DNA of 64,000 bases from positions 1 to 64,000 of the forward strand of contig JBNAIG010000024.1 in assembly GCA_050031985.1 (NCBI GenBank). Reading direction: 5' to 3'. The position numbers and the translations under genes were made by a program. Within the stretch, counting starts at the first letter, position 1. Each line of letters begins with the position of its first letter. Shown here piece after piece: positions 1 to 8,929 of the stretch. The notes under the pieces are model-generated. The model was not told the origin of the DNA. It saw only the letters and a program-made list of their open reading frames with translations, and made no database searches. This DNA comes from SZUA-368 sp028533045 (GTDB lineage: Bacteria; Spirochaetota; Spirochaetia; DSM-2461).

Positions 1-1
1 G

Positions 2-796
2 TCCCAAAAAATCAACGCCATTTGTTCAAGAGAAATATCACAGCTTGAACTAAAAGAATCTGTTTCTGCCGATGGTTTGGAGAACTTCATCCTATCTCAA
101 TACTTTCCCACAAACGTTAATATTCTGGTGGGAAAGAAATCCCAATTCGTTTATTACTTCAATGCTTATCACTTCAAAAGAAAAGGGAAGTGCACCGATG
201 AACAAAAGAAGAAGAAAGCAAGTCTCTATGAAATAGCCCGATTTGAACAAAAAGCAGCATCTAACCGATTCAAAGAACTCCTGGATTTTTTGGAGAATAA
301 GGTTAACTCTTCATCCCTATCTTCCTTTATTCTTGATACCGATGAAAATCCTATCTATGCCTCACAGTTTCGCTATCATCCAAACCTTTCAGCTAAAGTC
401 ATTCACAGAAAAACAAACTCAAAGATAGAAAGAAACTATCAAAATAAATTGTTCTCTTGTAATTATATAGATCGTCAAATCAGAAAGGATCTGGCCGAAT
501 ATACGAGGGAAACGGTTCAATTCGGGCGTAATATGAATAACTGTATGGATAGATTCTCCTGTTATATCTTCTGGCATAATTTCATGAAGCCATATCGAAT
601 TAATAAAGGGAAATCAGCTTACTCCTATCATGGGGAATGCGCCGGTTTTTCTTTAAAAAAAATCAAGGAAATTGTTGATGCAGTAATATCTGGTCCGGTG
701 GTACGAGAATGTGAATCCAAACAATATCTGACAAACTTCCAGAGAAAACATTGGGATCGAGAATTACTTAACCCAATGAATGTTGCCATGGTTTAA
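2..796 (+). CDS. Transposase-like protein, 5' end outside the window
   Basis: The frame is open from base 2, so the gene starts upstream of the window and only about 264 C-terminal residues are seen; the TTG at 77 is not needed as a start. The C-terminal part, with RETVQFGRNMNNCMDRFSCYI followed by WHNFMKPYRI, resembles the tail of DDE-type insertion-sequence transposases (pattern RETI-x-F/W-x-K/R-R-x8-Y/F-Q-x-W-N-Y-x-K). Lysine-rich, low-G+C codon use differs from the G+C-richer genes that follow, which fits a mobile origin. No terminal inverted repeat is recognised after the stop; a short palindrome TTAACT-ATT-AGTTAA lies at 833-847 over the stop of the convergent gene. Family assignment is tentative. 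Confidence 0.55.
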   Translation, partial: SQKINAICSREISQLELKESVSADGLENFILSQYFPTNVNILVGKKSQFVYYFNAYHFKRKGKCTDEQKKKKASLYEIARFEQKAASNRFKELLDFLENKVNSSSLSSFILDTDENPIYASQFRYHPNLSAKVIHRKTNSKIERNYQNKLFSCNYIDRQIRKDLAEYTRETVQFGRNMNNCMDRFSCYIFWHNFMKPYRINKGKSAYSYHGECAGFSLKKIKEIVDAVISGPVVRECESKQYLTNFQRKHWDRELLNPMNVAMV

Positions 797-839
797 TCGG
801 GAGAGGGGGATACAGCTCAAGGATTGGGAACATTAACTA

Positions 840-2003
840 TTAGTTAAACTGAAGGGCCAGAACAAGGTAACTCCGTCCCTCCCCCATGTCGTTCACACGG
901 GAGGAGAAGCGAATGCCGGCGGCTTCACACTCTTCCAGAAGATAGGTGAGATAATTGAGTCCCATGGCGGCAGTGGGGTTATCCGAATCCTGGTAAAACT
1001 GACTTAGAGAAGTATCGTCCGCAGAGGAGTGGAGCTTCTGGTTCACCTTGTCCCGGAGTTCTATTGTTTCGGCCCCTTTGTTGTAAACCACCACTTCCAG
1101 CTTTTTCTCCGTACCAATGGAGGAGTCGGTTCGGCTGCCGATTTTCCAGGCCGTGGAAATAACTTCCCCGCTCTCCTCCATGGAGGCGATCAGCTTTTCC
1201 CGTTTTTCCGGGTCGTACACCAGCGATTCATAGGAAACGGCTCCCCGGTACTTCTCGTCGACAAACTTTTTCATATTCCGGCTCTCCGCACTCAGGCAGA
1301 GTTCCATATGCATCAATGCCAGATATTCGGCAATGCGCGATTTATTAAGAAACTGTTCCAGGGTCGTCTGAATATCCACATAAACCGTATCCCATTCAAA
1401 GGAGGAGGCAAATTTTACCAGAAGAAACCAGATAAAAGGGGGCAGATTGTCCAGAAACTTCTCGGAAAGGAAGATAAAGATATTTTTCTCGTCCGCCTGG
1501 AGGGCGTTGTTTTGGGAAATCCGACGGGTTAATCCCTTTAGGATGGATTTCTTTGTATCGTTAATGACCGACTTACTGTTGTCCAGAATCTGCTTGGTGG
1601 CCCCATCGTTCACTTTGGTCTTGTGATCAATACTGCTTCCCGGGTTATTCCGGTTCCAGGTTTTTATGGTTTCCGATTCCATAACGATCTTCGTAACTTC
1701 TTCGTTGAAGCTTTTATAGAGGTAGCCGTAGGTAATCAGTTTGGAAAGGTCCATAAGGTCGGAACGGCAGGAGGTAAAGTCACTCCGGGTTACTTCGATA
1801 CGGGCGATATAGCCTATCATCATCATCTGCTGGAGTGAGGCGGGGGAAAACTGTTTTAGCAGTATACCGTAGCGTTCCGTCCCGTCGGCCGTGGTAAAGC
1901 GATTCAGTTTCTTGTTGTTGTTGATAAAAAAGGAAACCCCCGATTCGTTAAAGATAACCTTCAGAGGCAGTCCCAATATTGCCTTACGCGATTTATTTGC
2001 CAT
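840..2003 (-). CDS. Conserved hypothetical protein, 387 aa
   Basis: I do not recognise a family. The protein is soluble, with no signal peptide; a short hydrophobic stretch (FLDNLPPFIWFLLVKFASSF, about residue 190-210) is not convincingly a membrane segment. The C-terminal 60 residues are rich in small and acidic residues and end in YLVLALQF, which looks like a beta strand. ATG at 2003 is preferred over the GTG at 2015 because a GGAG sequence lies 11 bases before it, whereas the same sequence abuts the GTG. The gene stands alone, convergent with the transposase-like ORF and followed upstream by A+T-rich promoter-like DNA (2020-2100). Confidence 0.75.
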   Translation of the reverse strand: MANKSRKAILGLPLKVIFNESGVSFFINNNKKLNRFTTADGTERYGILLKQFSPASLQQMMMIGYIARIEVTRSDFTSCRSDLMDLSKLITYGYLYKSFNEEVTKIVMESETIKTWNRNNPGSSIDHKTKVNDGATKQILDNSKSVINDTKKSILKGLTRRISQNNALQADEKNIFIFLSEKFLDNLPPFIWFLLVKFASSFEWDTVYVDIQTTLEQFLNKSRIAEYLALMHMELCLSAESRNMKKFVDEKYRGAVSYESLVYDPEKREKLIASMEESGEVISTAWKIGSRTDSSIGTEKKLEVVVYNKGAETIELRDKVNQKLHSSADDTSLSQFYQDSDNPTAAMGLNYLTYLLEECEAAGIRFSSRVNDMGEGRSYLVLALQFN

Positions 2004-2138
2004 TAACGGGAACACTCCACCATAAACATTACCCTTTTATAATCGTACAAAGGGGGCAATCCCTTTATTATTTATATAAAGGTTTATCATAGAATAACGT
2101 AAATAGGGAAATTGTACCATAGCTCTTATCAAAATGAC

Positions 2139-2657
2139 TTACCAGTGGTTGTAAGCGATAATGCGCTTCCCGTCGAGCCGATTGTAGGGTTTGGGCTCAT
2201 CTTCCGTTTTTCCCACCATAACAATGGCCACGACCCTCATGGAGTAGGGAACGGAAAGGAGAGTACGGATTTCCTGCTCCAGATAGGTGGTCATGATAGC
2301 GGCTCCCAACCCCTCATGGCGGGCCTGGAACATAAGATGGGAGGCGGCCATGGCAATATCCATGGGATAGGAGAGCTGGCCGTTAGGCATTTTGTAGTCG
2401 ATGTTGGTGGTGCAACAGACCACGACTTCGCCCGCTTCGGTGATGCGTTCGTCCCCGTAGCAGTACTCTTGGAGTCTTTCCCGAAGAGATTCTTTCTTTA
2501 TGACGATAAAGCGCCAGGGCTGACGGTTTTTGGCCGACGGAGCCAGACGGGCGGCCTCAAGAATCCTCTCAAGGGCCTCCTCCTCCACGGGACCGGGAAT
2601 AAATTGTCGCACATTTGTACCCTGTAGAATCTCCTGCATAACTTCCATAGGGGCCAT
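2139..2657 (-). CDS. Nitroreductase family protein
   Basis: FMN-dependent nitroreductase fold, 172 aa, the short class. The N-terminal block R-x-F-x(n)-LERILEAARLAPSAKNRQPWRFIV is the family signature for FMN phosphate binding (Arg17 region and the SAKNRQPW segment). The middle GLGAAIMTTYLEQEIRTLLSVP and the C-terminal MVGKTEDEPKP match the second half of the fold. Such proteins reduce nitro compounds, quinones or flavins with NAD(P)H; the substrate cannot be told from sequence. The gene is single, between a divergently oriented small lipoprotein and the unknown protein. No clear Shine-Dalgarno is seen before the ATG. Confidence 0.88.
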   Translation of the reverse strand: MAPMEVMQEILQGTNVRQFIPGPVEEEALERILEAARLAPSAKNRQPWRFIVIKKESLRERLQEYCYGDERITEAGEVVVCCTTNIDYKMPNGQLSYPMDIAMAASHLMFQARHEGLGAAIMTTYLEQEIRTLLSVPYSMRVVAIVMVGKTEDEPKPYNRLDGKRIIAYNHW

Positions 2658-2729
2658 TCTAGCATAATAATTGGTTAAATAGTAACAAAAAAACTATTTT
2701 TTTATGTTTTAGTGATATAATATATATGT

Positions 2730-3041
2730 ATGAAAGGTGTTTTTACCGCTCTCACAGCCTTTTTGGCAGCCATTTTTCTCACGTCCTGCATTATGGGGGA
2801 TATTGAAGAGGCGACTTTTACGTTTGATAATAATATGAGTTTAGCTATCTATATCACACCTAATACCGGCCAGGACTGGTCCTATTTTGAAGTTGAATCC
2901 GGTTCAGAAACTACAGTTAGTAGTGAGAGCAATCAACTTTCTTTCACTGCTAAAACATCAGGAGGACAAGTACTTGTACTTAACGGCAATTATACTTACA
3001 CCTCCAGTACACGTACATACCTTTTCGAAGATACTGAATAA
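2730..3041 (+). CDS. Small secreted lipoprotein
   Basis: 103 aa with a short lipoprotein signal peptide: MKGVFTALTAFLAAIFLTSC, with lipobox L-T-S-C and Cys20 as the lipidated residue. The mature part is about 83 aa, rich in Thr, Ser and aromatic residues and predicted beta (repeated Y/F-T-x-T patterns such as NYTYTSSTRTYLF). No known domain is recognised. A TATAAT box ends at 2721, only eight bases before the ATG, so the message would have almost no leader and there is no Shine-Dalgarno. Function unknown; a cell-envelope role is inferred only from the signal. Confidence 0.7.
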   Translation: MKGVFTALTAFLAAIFLTSCIMGDIEEATFTFDNNMSLAIYITPNTGQDWSYFEVESGSETTVSSESNQLSFTAKTSGGQVLVLNGNYTYTSSTRTYLFEDTE

Positions 3042-3229
3042 TTTAACATCTACAAATAATAATTCTCTAAGATATCTCACAGGGATTAATGGGAGAAGAG
3101 GGATTTGGGGAGAGGTGTTTTCCACGGATTCTGGCTCTGGGTGTCCAAATAAGCGATAAATGGGATTATAGATTCTGTTTATTTTGGATTTAATCCCGGA
3201 GAAACGACTAGAGAGGGGCGTTTTTTATT

Positions 3230-3682
3230 TTGGACTTTTCAGATTTAATTTACAGGACAGCCGACTCGGAGGACTTTGAGGACTTGGCGGCGTTGAGGAT
3301 TCGGGCGATGAGGCCCAGTCTGGAGGCTTTGGGGCGTTTTGATCCGGAGAGGGCCAGGATTCGGCTTTTGAAGAGTTTTGTGCCAAAGGAGACGACTCTT
3401 GTTTTTGACGGGCACGAGACTCTTTTGGGCTTTTTTATGATGAGCGAGAGAAAAGGCGGGCTGTTTTTAAATCATTTTTATGTGGACCCGGACTTTCAGG
3501 GGCAGGGACTTGGCGCCCGGCTTATGGAGAGAGTCAAGGAGGAGGCCGCCCGGAAGGGAGTCAGCCTTGATCTTGAGGCTCTTAAGGAGAGTCGGGCTAA
3601 TGCGTTTTACCTATCCCAAGGGTTTGTGAAGACGGGAGAGTCGGACTTTGATAATGAATATCGTTGGAGTCCTGCTACATGA
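3230..3682 (+). CDS. GNAT family N-acetyltransferase
   Basis: 150 aa with the acetyl-CoA binding motif A: FLNHFYVDPDFQGQGLGARLM, where Q-G-x-G-x-G/A is the pyrophosphate loop. Motif B follows with SLDLEALKESRANAFYLSQGF (the usual N-x-x-A-x-x-F-Y-x-x-x-G-F). The start is TTG at 3230, supported by GAGAGGGG eight to fifteen bases upstream; no ATG fits. The 3' end overlaps the priA end by eight bases in convergent orientation. The acceptor substrate (small molecule or protein N-terminus) cannot be deduced. G+C-rich codon use matches the neighbouring operon. Confidence 0.88.
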   Translation: MDFSDLIYRTADSEDFEDLAALRIRAMRPSLEALGRFDPERARIRLLKSFVPKETTLVFDGHETLLGFFMMSERKGGLFLNHFYVDPDFQGQGLGARLMERVKEEAARKGVSLDLEALKESRANAFYLSQGFVKTGESDFDNEYRWSPAT

Positions 3683-5642
3683 TGGACTGGGGGTCCACGT
3701 CTATCTCCATGTAGACCGATGAGGGGAGGTCGATGGTGTCCCGGCACCAGGCGATTCTGTCGTGGGTTTGATTGAACTGGTCCGAACGGATAATAAGGTG
3801 CCAACGATGATTGTTGGCTACCACCGCCAGGGGGCATTCGGAGGGGCCCAGCAGGTCCTTTTCTCCGGCGTGTTCCATCATGGCCGCCGCCTTTTCGCAG
3901 GCCCTTTGGGCGTCCGCTTCTTTGCGGGAACGAAATACGAGGCGGTAGATTCTGTTGGCCGGGGGGAAGGCGAACATGAGGCGGCTCTCCCGTTCCCGGC
4001 GGTAGAAGGTTTCCTGATCGTAGGAGGCGGCCAGGGCCAGGGCGTCCGCTTCGGGACGGTAGGTTTGGATGAGCACTTCTCCCCCGGCGGAGTAACGGCC
4101 CGCCCGGCCTGAGACTTGGGTTATGAGGGCGAAGGTGCGTTCGGGGGCGCGAAAGTCGGGCATATTCAAGGTGGTGTCGGCCAGGACAATACCTACCAGT
4201 TTTACCTTGGGGAAGTTGAGCCCCTTGGCCACCATCTGGGTTCCCAACAGTACGTGAAACTCCCCTTTCCTAAACTGCTCAATGACCTTTTTCCCGGCTC
4301 CCTTCTTACCGGTGCTGTCCCGGTCGAGGCGTACCGTTTTTAGCTGGGGGAAAAGACGTATCATCTCCTCTTCCACCTGTTCGGTCCCGAATCCGGACCA
4401 GCCCGCATCGAGGGAGCCGCAGTCGGGGCAGGCCCCGGGGGGCGGCGCTTTGTAACCGCAGTAGTGGCAGACCATGCCGCCCTTGTTCTTGTGGTAGGTC
4501 ATGGGAATGGAACAGTTGCGGCAGACCATTTCGTATCCGCAGCTGTGGCAGGCGTAGTTGTAGCTGAATCCCCGGCGGTTCAAAAAGAGGATAACCTGAT
4601 TTCCCTCGCCGGTCACCCGGGTGATTTCACGTATCAGTTCTTCCGAAAAAAGGGATTTCTCCTTTCGCATATCCACAAGACGAATCCTGGGGAACTCCCC
4701 TCCCCCGACCCGTTCAGTCAGCTTTACAGGAACAATGGCCCCCTCTTCCATGCCATGCCAGGCTTCAAGAGAGGGAGTGGCGCTTCCCATAATCAGTCTG
4801 GCCCCGGCTTTGCGGCAGCGGTACATGGCTACCTGTCGGGCGTGATAGCGGGGTGTGGAGCCGGCCTTGTAGGAGCCTTCGTGTTCTTCGTCCAGAATGA
4901 TGAGGCCCAACTTTTCCAGAGGGGCGAAAACGGCGCTCCGTGCTCCCAGAACAAAACGGGCTTCCCCTTTGCGGATGCGATTCCACTCTTTGAGCCGCTG
5001 GGAGGGGGTGAGGTGGGAGTGAAGGAGGGCCATGGAGCCTTTGAATCGCTGGCGCAGGGAGTCGACCATCTGGTGGGTCAGGGCGATTTCCGGGACAAGG
5101 TAAATAACCCCTTCCCCCCGGTCGATCACCCGCTCGGCACACTGGAGGAAGACTTCCGTTTTCCCCGATCCCGTGGGGCCTTGAAGGTAGAAATAGGGGC
5201 CCTTTTCCCGGGTAATGGTTCCCACCGCCCGGTCCTGATCGGCTGTCAGGGTAACGGCGGCGTGGATGCCCGGGTCGTCTTCGATTCCCATGGCGGGGAG
5301 TTCTTTCTCCCGACGCCCGCCGGGAAGCATGGCGGAGAGGGCTTCCCCGGGGGAACAGAGGTAAAAGTGGGCCAGCCAGCGGGCGAAGTCCCCATAATCA
5401 TGATCAAAAAGAGGCTGGGAGTCGACCAGACGGGTCAAAGCTTTTACCTTGGAGCTATCCAGGCCTTCGGGGAGACTGTCCCGTTCGGCCATGATCCATC
5501 CGGTGAGTTTTTTTCGCCCAAAAGAGGCCTCCGCCCGACAGCCGATAAGTCCGGCCTCGGGGACTTCCGTCTCTTCCGGCAGGAGGTAGGTAAAGGTCTG
5601 ATTAAGGGGGATGTTAAAGGCGAGTTCTACGTATCTAGCCAT
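3675..5642 (-). CDS. priA: Primosomal protein N', replication-restart helicase PriA
   Basis: 655 aa, shorter than the E. coli protein (about 730). Order: N-terminal 3'-DNA-binding domain (VELAFNIPLNQTFTYLLPEE), DEAH helicase core with Walker A GPTGSGKTEV, Walker B LDEEHEGSYK and motif GSATPSLEA, a zinc region with eight cysteines (C-H-S-C, C-R-N-C, C-H-Y-C, C-P-D-C), then helicase motifs V/VI (GTQMVAKGLNFP, QVSGRAGR). PriA reloads the replisome at stalled forks. It is the last gene of the minus-strand folP operon; its start overlaps the UDG-like gene by eight bases, implying translational coupling. Confidence 0.97.
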   Translation of the reverse strand: MARYVELAFNIPLNQTFTYLLPEETEVPEAGLIGCRAEASFGRKKLTGWIMAERDSLPEGLDSSKVKALTRLVDSQPLFDHDYGDFARWLAHFYLCSPGEALSAMLPGGRREKELPAMGIEDDPGIHAAVTLTADQDRAVGTITREKGPYFYLQGPTGSGKTEVFLQCAERVIDRGEGVIYLVPEIALTHQMVDSLRQRFKGSMALLHSHLTPSQRLKEWNRIRKGEARFVLGARSAVFAPLEKLGLIILDEEHEGSYKAGSTPRYHARQVAMYRCRKAGARLIMGSATPSLEAWHGMEEGAIVPVKLTERVGGGEFPRIRLVDMRKEKSLFSEELIREITRVTGEGNQVILFLNRRGFSYNYACHSCGYEMVCRNCSIPMTYHKNKGGMVCHYCGYKAPPPGACPDCGSLDAGWSGFGTEQVEEEMIRLFPQLKTVRLDRDSTGKKGAGKKVIEQFRKGEFHVLLGTQMVAKGLNFPKVKLVGIVLADTTLNMPDFRAPERTFALITQVSGRAGRYSAGGEVLIQTYRPEADALALAASYDQETFYRRERESRLMFAFPPANRIYRLVFRSRKEADAQRACEKAAAMMEHAGEKDLLGPSECPLAVVANNHRWHLIIRSDQFNQTHDRIAWCRDTIDLPSSVYMEIDVDPQSIM

Positions 5643-6399
5643 GGTTCAGGAAATCCCGCAGGACCTTTAAATCCTCCCAGGCGGGGCGTTTTAAGTCGGC
5701 TTTGACCAAAACCTGGGCCGGGTCGTAGGTGGCCAGGTAAAATCGGCTGTTGATAAAGAAAGGCTGGCCCCGTTTTTGTGAAAGAACCCCACTCCTCTCC
5801 ACGGAATGAAGAGCCCCTTCCCCCAAAAGCAGGACGGCCTGAGGTTTAAGGGCTTCGATCTGCTCCGTTAAAAAGGCGGAACAGGCTTCCAGCTCCACCG
5901 GAAAGGGGGGGCGGGTACCGGGGGTGCGGCATTTAACGGCATTTGTGAGGTACACCTCTTCCGGGGTCACACCTACGGCGCCGAGCCATTTATTAAGAAA
6001 ATCCTCCGCTTCTCCTGTGAGGGGGAGATTTTGATCGTCTTCGTCGTAGCCGGGAGGAGGGAGTACAACCACAAGTTTGGGTTGGGTGGCGCCCCGGCCG
6101 GGGATGGGCTGCTTCCGGGCCAGATGAAGGTCGCAGCGGCGACAGCCCAGGATTCGTTCGTCCAGACTGCCCGACTGAACCGGAATGGTCGCGGATGAAG
6201 GAGAAGCGGAAGCGGTGTTCTCTTCGGCAGGGGCGTGGTCCTGTCCGAAAGCGTCGGAGGGGCTCTCCTGAACGGCGCTTTTTACATCAAAGTGAAAGGC
6301 CGGAGTGGGCTGGTGGTCCGTACGGTACCCTCCCTTAAGATAGTCTTCACAAAGATTTAAAAGTTCCCAGTAATCAGAAAAAACCGTATTCAGATCCAT
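5635..6399 (-). CDS. Uracil-DNA glycosylase family-4-like protein with altered catalytic motifs
   Basis: 254 aa. An N-terminal 80-residue low-complexity region precedes a UDG-superfamily domain. The four cysteines that hold the 4Fe-4S cluster in family-4 UDGs are present (Cys86-x2-Cys89, Cys157, Cys173), as are VYLTNAVKCRTPGTRPP and the LKPQAVLLLGEGA segment. The catalytic motifs are not standard: GE(A/G)PG is LPPPG (113-117), and the usual H-P-x-x-x-L is Y-D-P-A-Q-V-L (225-231), so the histidine is replaced by Asp. It overlaps truA by 26 bases and priA by eight. It may be a non-glycosylase DNA-binding or structural relative, or have a different specificity. Confidence 0.8.
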   Translation of the reverse strand: MDLNTVFSDYWELLNLCEDYLKGGYRTDHQPTPAFHFDVKSAVQESPSDAFGQDHAPAEENTASASPSSATIPVQSGSLDERILGCRRCDLHLARKQPIPGRGATQPKLVVVLPPPGYDEDDQNLPLTGEAEDFLNKWLGAVGVTPEEVYLTNAVKCRTPGTRPPFPVELEACSAFLTEQIEALKPQAVLLLGEGALHSVERSGVLSQKRGQPFFINSRFYLATYDPAQVLVKADLKRPAWEDLKVLRDFLNHG

Positions 6400-7141
6400 A
6401 TTCTACCTTTTCTAAAAATAGTCCCCTCGACGGGGCTGTGGGTCCCGCTTCATTGCGGTCCATGGCGGCCAGACGGCGGGCCATCTCTTCCGGGCCTCCT
6501 CCCTGATCCGCCACATGGAGGAGAGTCCCCGTAAGGGAGCGCACCATGCGCCAAAGAAAGGCGTTACCGGCGATGCGGAAAACCAGCAAGTCCCCTTCCC
6601 TGTGAAAGGAGGAGGAGAAGATTTCCCTTGTGCGGCTCTTGCTCTGATCTCCGGCGGCGGCAAAAGTGCTGAAGTCATGGACACCTCTCAAAACCGAAGC
6701 GATTTCGTTCAGTTCCCTTAGATTATACCGACGCCTTGTGTAGTGGCAATAGTTCCGCCGGTGAGCGGGAGGAATAATCCCCGGCGAGATGTAATAACCG
6801 TATTCCCGGCGAACAGCGCCAAAACGGCTGTGAAAGTCATCGGGAACAACCCGGCTTTTTAGAATACGAATGGTGCCGGGGAGACGGCTGTTCAGGGCCT
6901 CCCGAACCTTGGGACCGGGAATGTTCACGGGAATATCCGCATGGGCGACCTGACCGGTGGCGTGAACCCCCGAATCGGTCCGACCCGAACCGGTTACCCC
7001 GATTTTTTCGCCGCATATTTCCGAAAGGGCCCGTTCCATACTGCCCTGCACGCTTATTGAGTCCTGTCCGTTCTGTACCTGCCATCCGCAGAAGTCGGTC
7101 CCGTCATAGGAGACCAGTAGTGCTACCCGCTGTTTAGTCAT
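6374..7141 (-). CDS. truA: tRNA pseudouridine(38-40) synthase TruA
   Basis: 255 aa, the normal TruA length. Converts uridine to pseudouridine at positions 38-40 of the anticodon arm. The catalytic motif G-R-T-D-S-G-V-H-A is at 53-61, with Asp56 the nucleophile; the N-terminal Y-D-G-T-x-F-x-G-W-Q block and the C-terminal AFLWRMVRSLTGTLL segment are also typical. It overlaps the DUF2225 gene by eight bases and the UDG-like gene by 26 in the same operon, so co-translation is likely. Confidence 0.97.
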   Translation of the reverse strand: MTKQRVALLVSYDGTDFCGWQVQNGQDSISVQGSMERALSEICGEKIGVTGSGRTDSGVHATGQVAHADIPVNIPGPKVREALNSRLPGTIRILKSRVVPDDFHSRFGAVRREYGYYISPGIIPPAHRRNYCHYTRRRYNLRELNEIASVLRGVHDFSTFAAAGDQSKSRTREIFSSSFHREGDLLVFRIAGNAFLWRMVRSLTGTLLHVADQGGGPEEMARRLAAMDRNEAGPTAPSRGLFLEKVEYGSEYGFF

Positions 7142-7994
7142 TCAACCCCATCTCATCCAATTCCTGTTTTATTCGTTTATGGAGATCACGGGAAGATTCC
7201 AAAAGAGGCCCCGGTTTAGCCTTGGAAGACTTACCCATTCCCACAATCCGAGCTACAGTGGACCGGGCCTTTTTGAGTTTCTCTCCCCTCTTATAGACGT
7301 TGGTTCTCTGACCGTATTTAAACTCCAGGAGCCCTGCGAGGTAAAGAACACCGTCAAAACCGTAGTTGTTATCTACATCGGGTCCCAAATTCCCCAAAGA
7401 TGAAACCTGTTCCTTGCCGTTTTCTTCGTTTTCTATGACAAGAGAGTAGAAAAAAGCCGCCTTGCGAAAGAAAACCTGTGCCAGATAATCCCAGTTTTCA
7501 TCGGGGATCTTCTTGTGAAAGTCCATGGAAAGCCATCCTCCCCGCAGGGCGGAAACGGCCTGGCGGAAGGTGGGAGCGCACTCGGGGCTATGCTCTTCAT
7601 AGCAGGACATGGCCAGAAGGTAGGAGGCGATTCCCTCCTTTAGAGTACGGTTATTGTGAAAATCGATCTGGGGATCGATGTTTTTGACCAAGTTTTTCCG
7701 GTCCCCCGTCTCCATTTTTAGCTTGGCAGCCGCTTCAGTTCCCACCAGGATAGAATCAAAATCGGGGACATAGGCGGCATAAAAACAGTTAGGACAAACA
7801 GTTACGGGATAGATCAGAGGATAGACATCGCCAAACCTCCCCGTTGGAAGGTACTGACGGTGCAGTTCGTCGGTCAGATCCCCCGCATTCATTCGTCCTC
7901 CGCCGGTAAGAAGCTCTTCCCGTTTAAATTCGGTCTCGCAAACGGGGCAAATAGTAGAGTTTTTGGCAATATAACTGACTTTTCCTTCCGACAC
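7134..7994 (-). CDS. DUF2225 family protein
   Basis: 286 aa. The N-terminus has a zinc-ribbon-like C-P-V-C (about 17-20) with a partner C-P-N-C (about 68-71, in YPVTVCPNCFYAAY), the signature of the DUF2225 family found in spirochaetes and Firmicutes. The middle is helical (TPR-like) with YLLAMSCYEEHSPECAPTFRQAVSALRGGW, and the C-terminus is basic. No signal peptide or membrane segment. Function is not established for the family. It lies two bases after cdaR and overlaps truA. Confidence 0.85.
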   Translation of the reverse strand: MSEGKVSYIAKNSTICPVCETEFKREELLTGGGRMNAGDLTDELHRQYLPTGRFGDVYPLIYPVTVCPNCFYAAYVPDFDSILVGTEAAAKLKMETGDRKNLVKNIDPQIDFHNNRTLKEGIASYLLAMSCYEEHSPECAPTFRQAVSALRGGWLSMDFHKKIPDENWDYLAQVFFRKAAFFYSLVIENEENGKEQVSSLGNLGPDVDNNYGFDGVLYLAGLLEFKYGQRTNVYKRGEKLKKARSTVARIVGMGKSSKAKPGPLLESSRDLHKRIKQELDEMGLND

Positions 7995-7996
7995 GG

Positions 7997-8929
7997 CTAC
8001 TCTCCTGTTACGGTTAAGGTGATTTCCTTGGGCAGCCAGTTCAAAAGGGCCGCTTCTCCCGGAACCCGGGGCTGCAGATTTAAACTATAGGTACCGGGAC
8101 CATAAATCCCGCTGCAATCGGCAAAAAGGAAGATTTCCTCCCGGGAAAGCTCTTCTATCTGAGCCTGATTCCCCTGAAGCGTAACGCTCCCCCTGGGAAT
8201 AGCTCCTTCCACCGTAAGATGGGAGGGAAGGTTCAAAAAGGAAACATCCAGGTTGGCAATGGTCTTAACCAGGAGCGATTCCTCGATAACCCCGCGGAAT
8301 TCCACCACATCCCCTCCGGGAAAATAGACTAGAGTAGAGGGATAGACCAGGCGGGAGGTGGCCGTAAAATCCTCATACTTGCCGGAAAGGTCAATCACCT
8401 CGGTGGACAGACTCTCCAGGTTTTCCATCTCGCTCCGGGGTCCTACAACGGTGAGTGAAGAGGGGGAAACGAAATACTGACTCAGCTCATAGCCCAAACT
8501 GGGAAATCCCGTAAGAGAGGGATCTACGGGCAGGGTTTTGGAGACCTTCTCCTCCTGGCGGATAATCAAATCCCCCGGCTCAATACGGATCTCCACATCT
8601 CCCCCGGCCAGGGCCGACCCGGTGCGCTTAACCTGAATGGGCGCTCTAAAGCTCCCCTCCCCTTCGTGATCGGAAAAGTCGGCATAAACCCGGATATCCT
8701 CTTCCAAAACAGAGAAAATCTCCTCCGAAGCTCCCCGGAGGGTCACTGTCACATGGCCCGGATAGTCCCCGGCGGGAATGTAGGCCGAATTCATATCCAA
8801 CTCCAGAGGAACGGAGAAGTACCTCTCGTCCAGGGTGGAAATCCGGTAGAACCAGAAAAGAACCAGTGCCAGAAGGAAGGAAAATATCTTAATGTGCCAT
8901 CGATGCATAAATCGGTCGAGCAGCTTCAC
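7997..8929 (-). CDS. cdaR: YbbR-domain protein, likely CdaA regulator CdaR
   Basis: 310 aa. One N-terminal membrane anchor (IKIFSFLLALVLFWFYRIST, about 14-33) is followed by several YbbR repeats, each with the characteristic V-P-L/V-x-L ... G and VTLRG/VTLQG strands (for example VTVTLRGASEEI and SVTLQGNQAQIEEL). In Firmicutes, CdaR binds and modulates the membrane diadenylate cyclase CdaA. Here the start overlaps the cdaA stop by four bases, the same pairing. The YbbR part is predicted to be outside the cytoplasmic membrane. Regulation of the cyclase is inferred from the family. Confidence 0.88.
   Translation of the reverse strand: MKLLDRFMHRWHIKIFSFLLALVLFWFYRISTLDERYFSVPLELDMNSAYIPAGDYPGHVTVTLRGASEEIFSVLEEDIRVYADFSDHEGEGSFRAPIQVKRTGSALAGGDVEIRIEPGDLIIRQEEKVSKTLPVDPSLTGFPSLGYELSQYFVSPSSLTVVGPRSEMENLESLSTEVIDLSGKYEDFTATSRLVYPSTLVYFPGGDVVEFRGVIEESLLVKTIANLDVSFLNLPSHLTVEGAIPRGSVTLQGNQAQIEELSREEIFLFADCSGIYGPGTYSLNLQPRVPGEAALLNWLPKEITLTVTGE

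Noticed and set aside
1..840. Complete insertion sequence
   Set aside because: Only one end of the ORF is in view and no terminal inverted repeats or target duplication can be seen.
4464..5705. 413-codon plus-strand ORF across priA
   Set aside because: Shadow of priA: rich in Gly/Pro/His from G+C-rich antisense codons, with no RBS or family signature.
7860..8090. Plus-strand small ORF in the DUF2225/cdaR junction
   Set aside because: Antisense to two overlapping real genes, no RBS.
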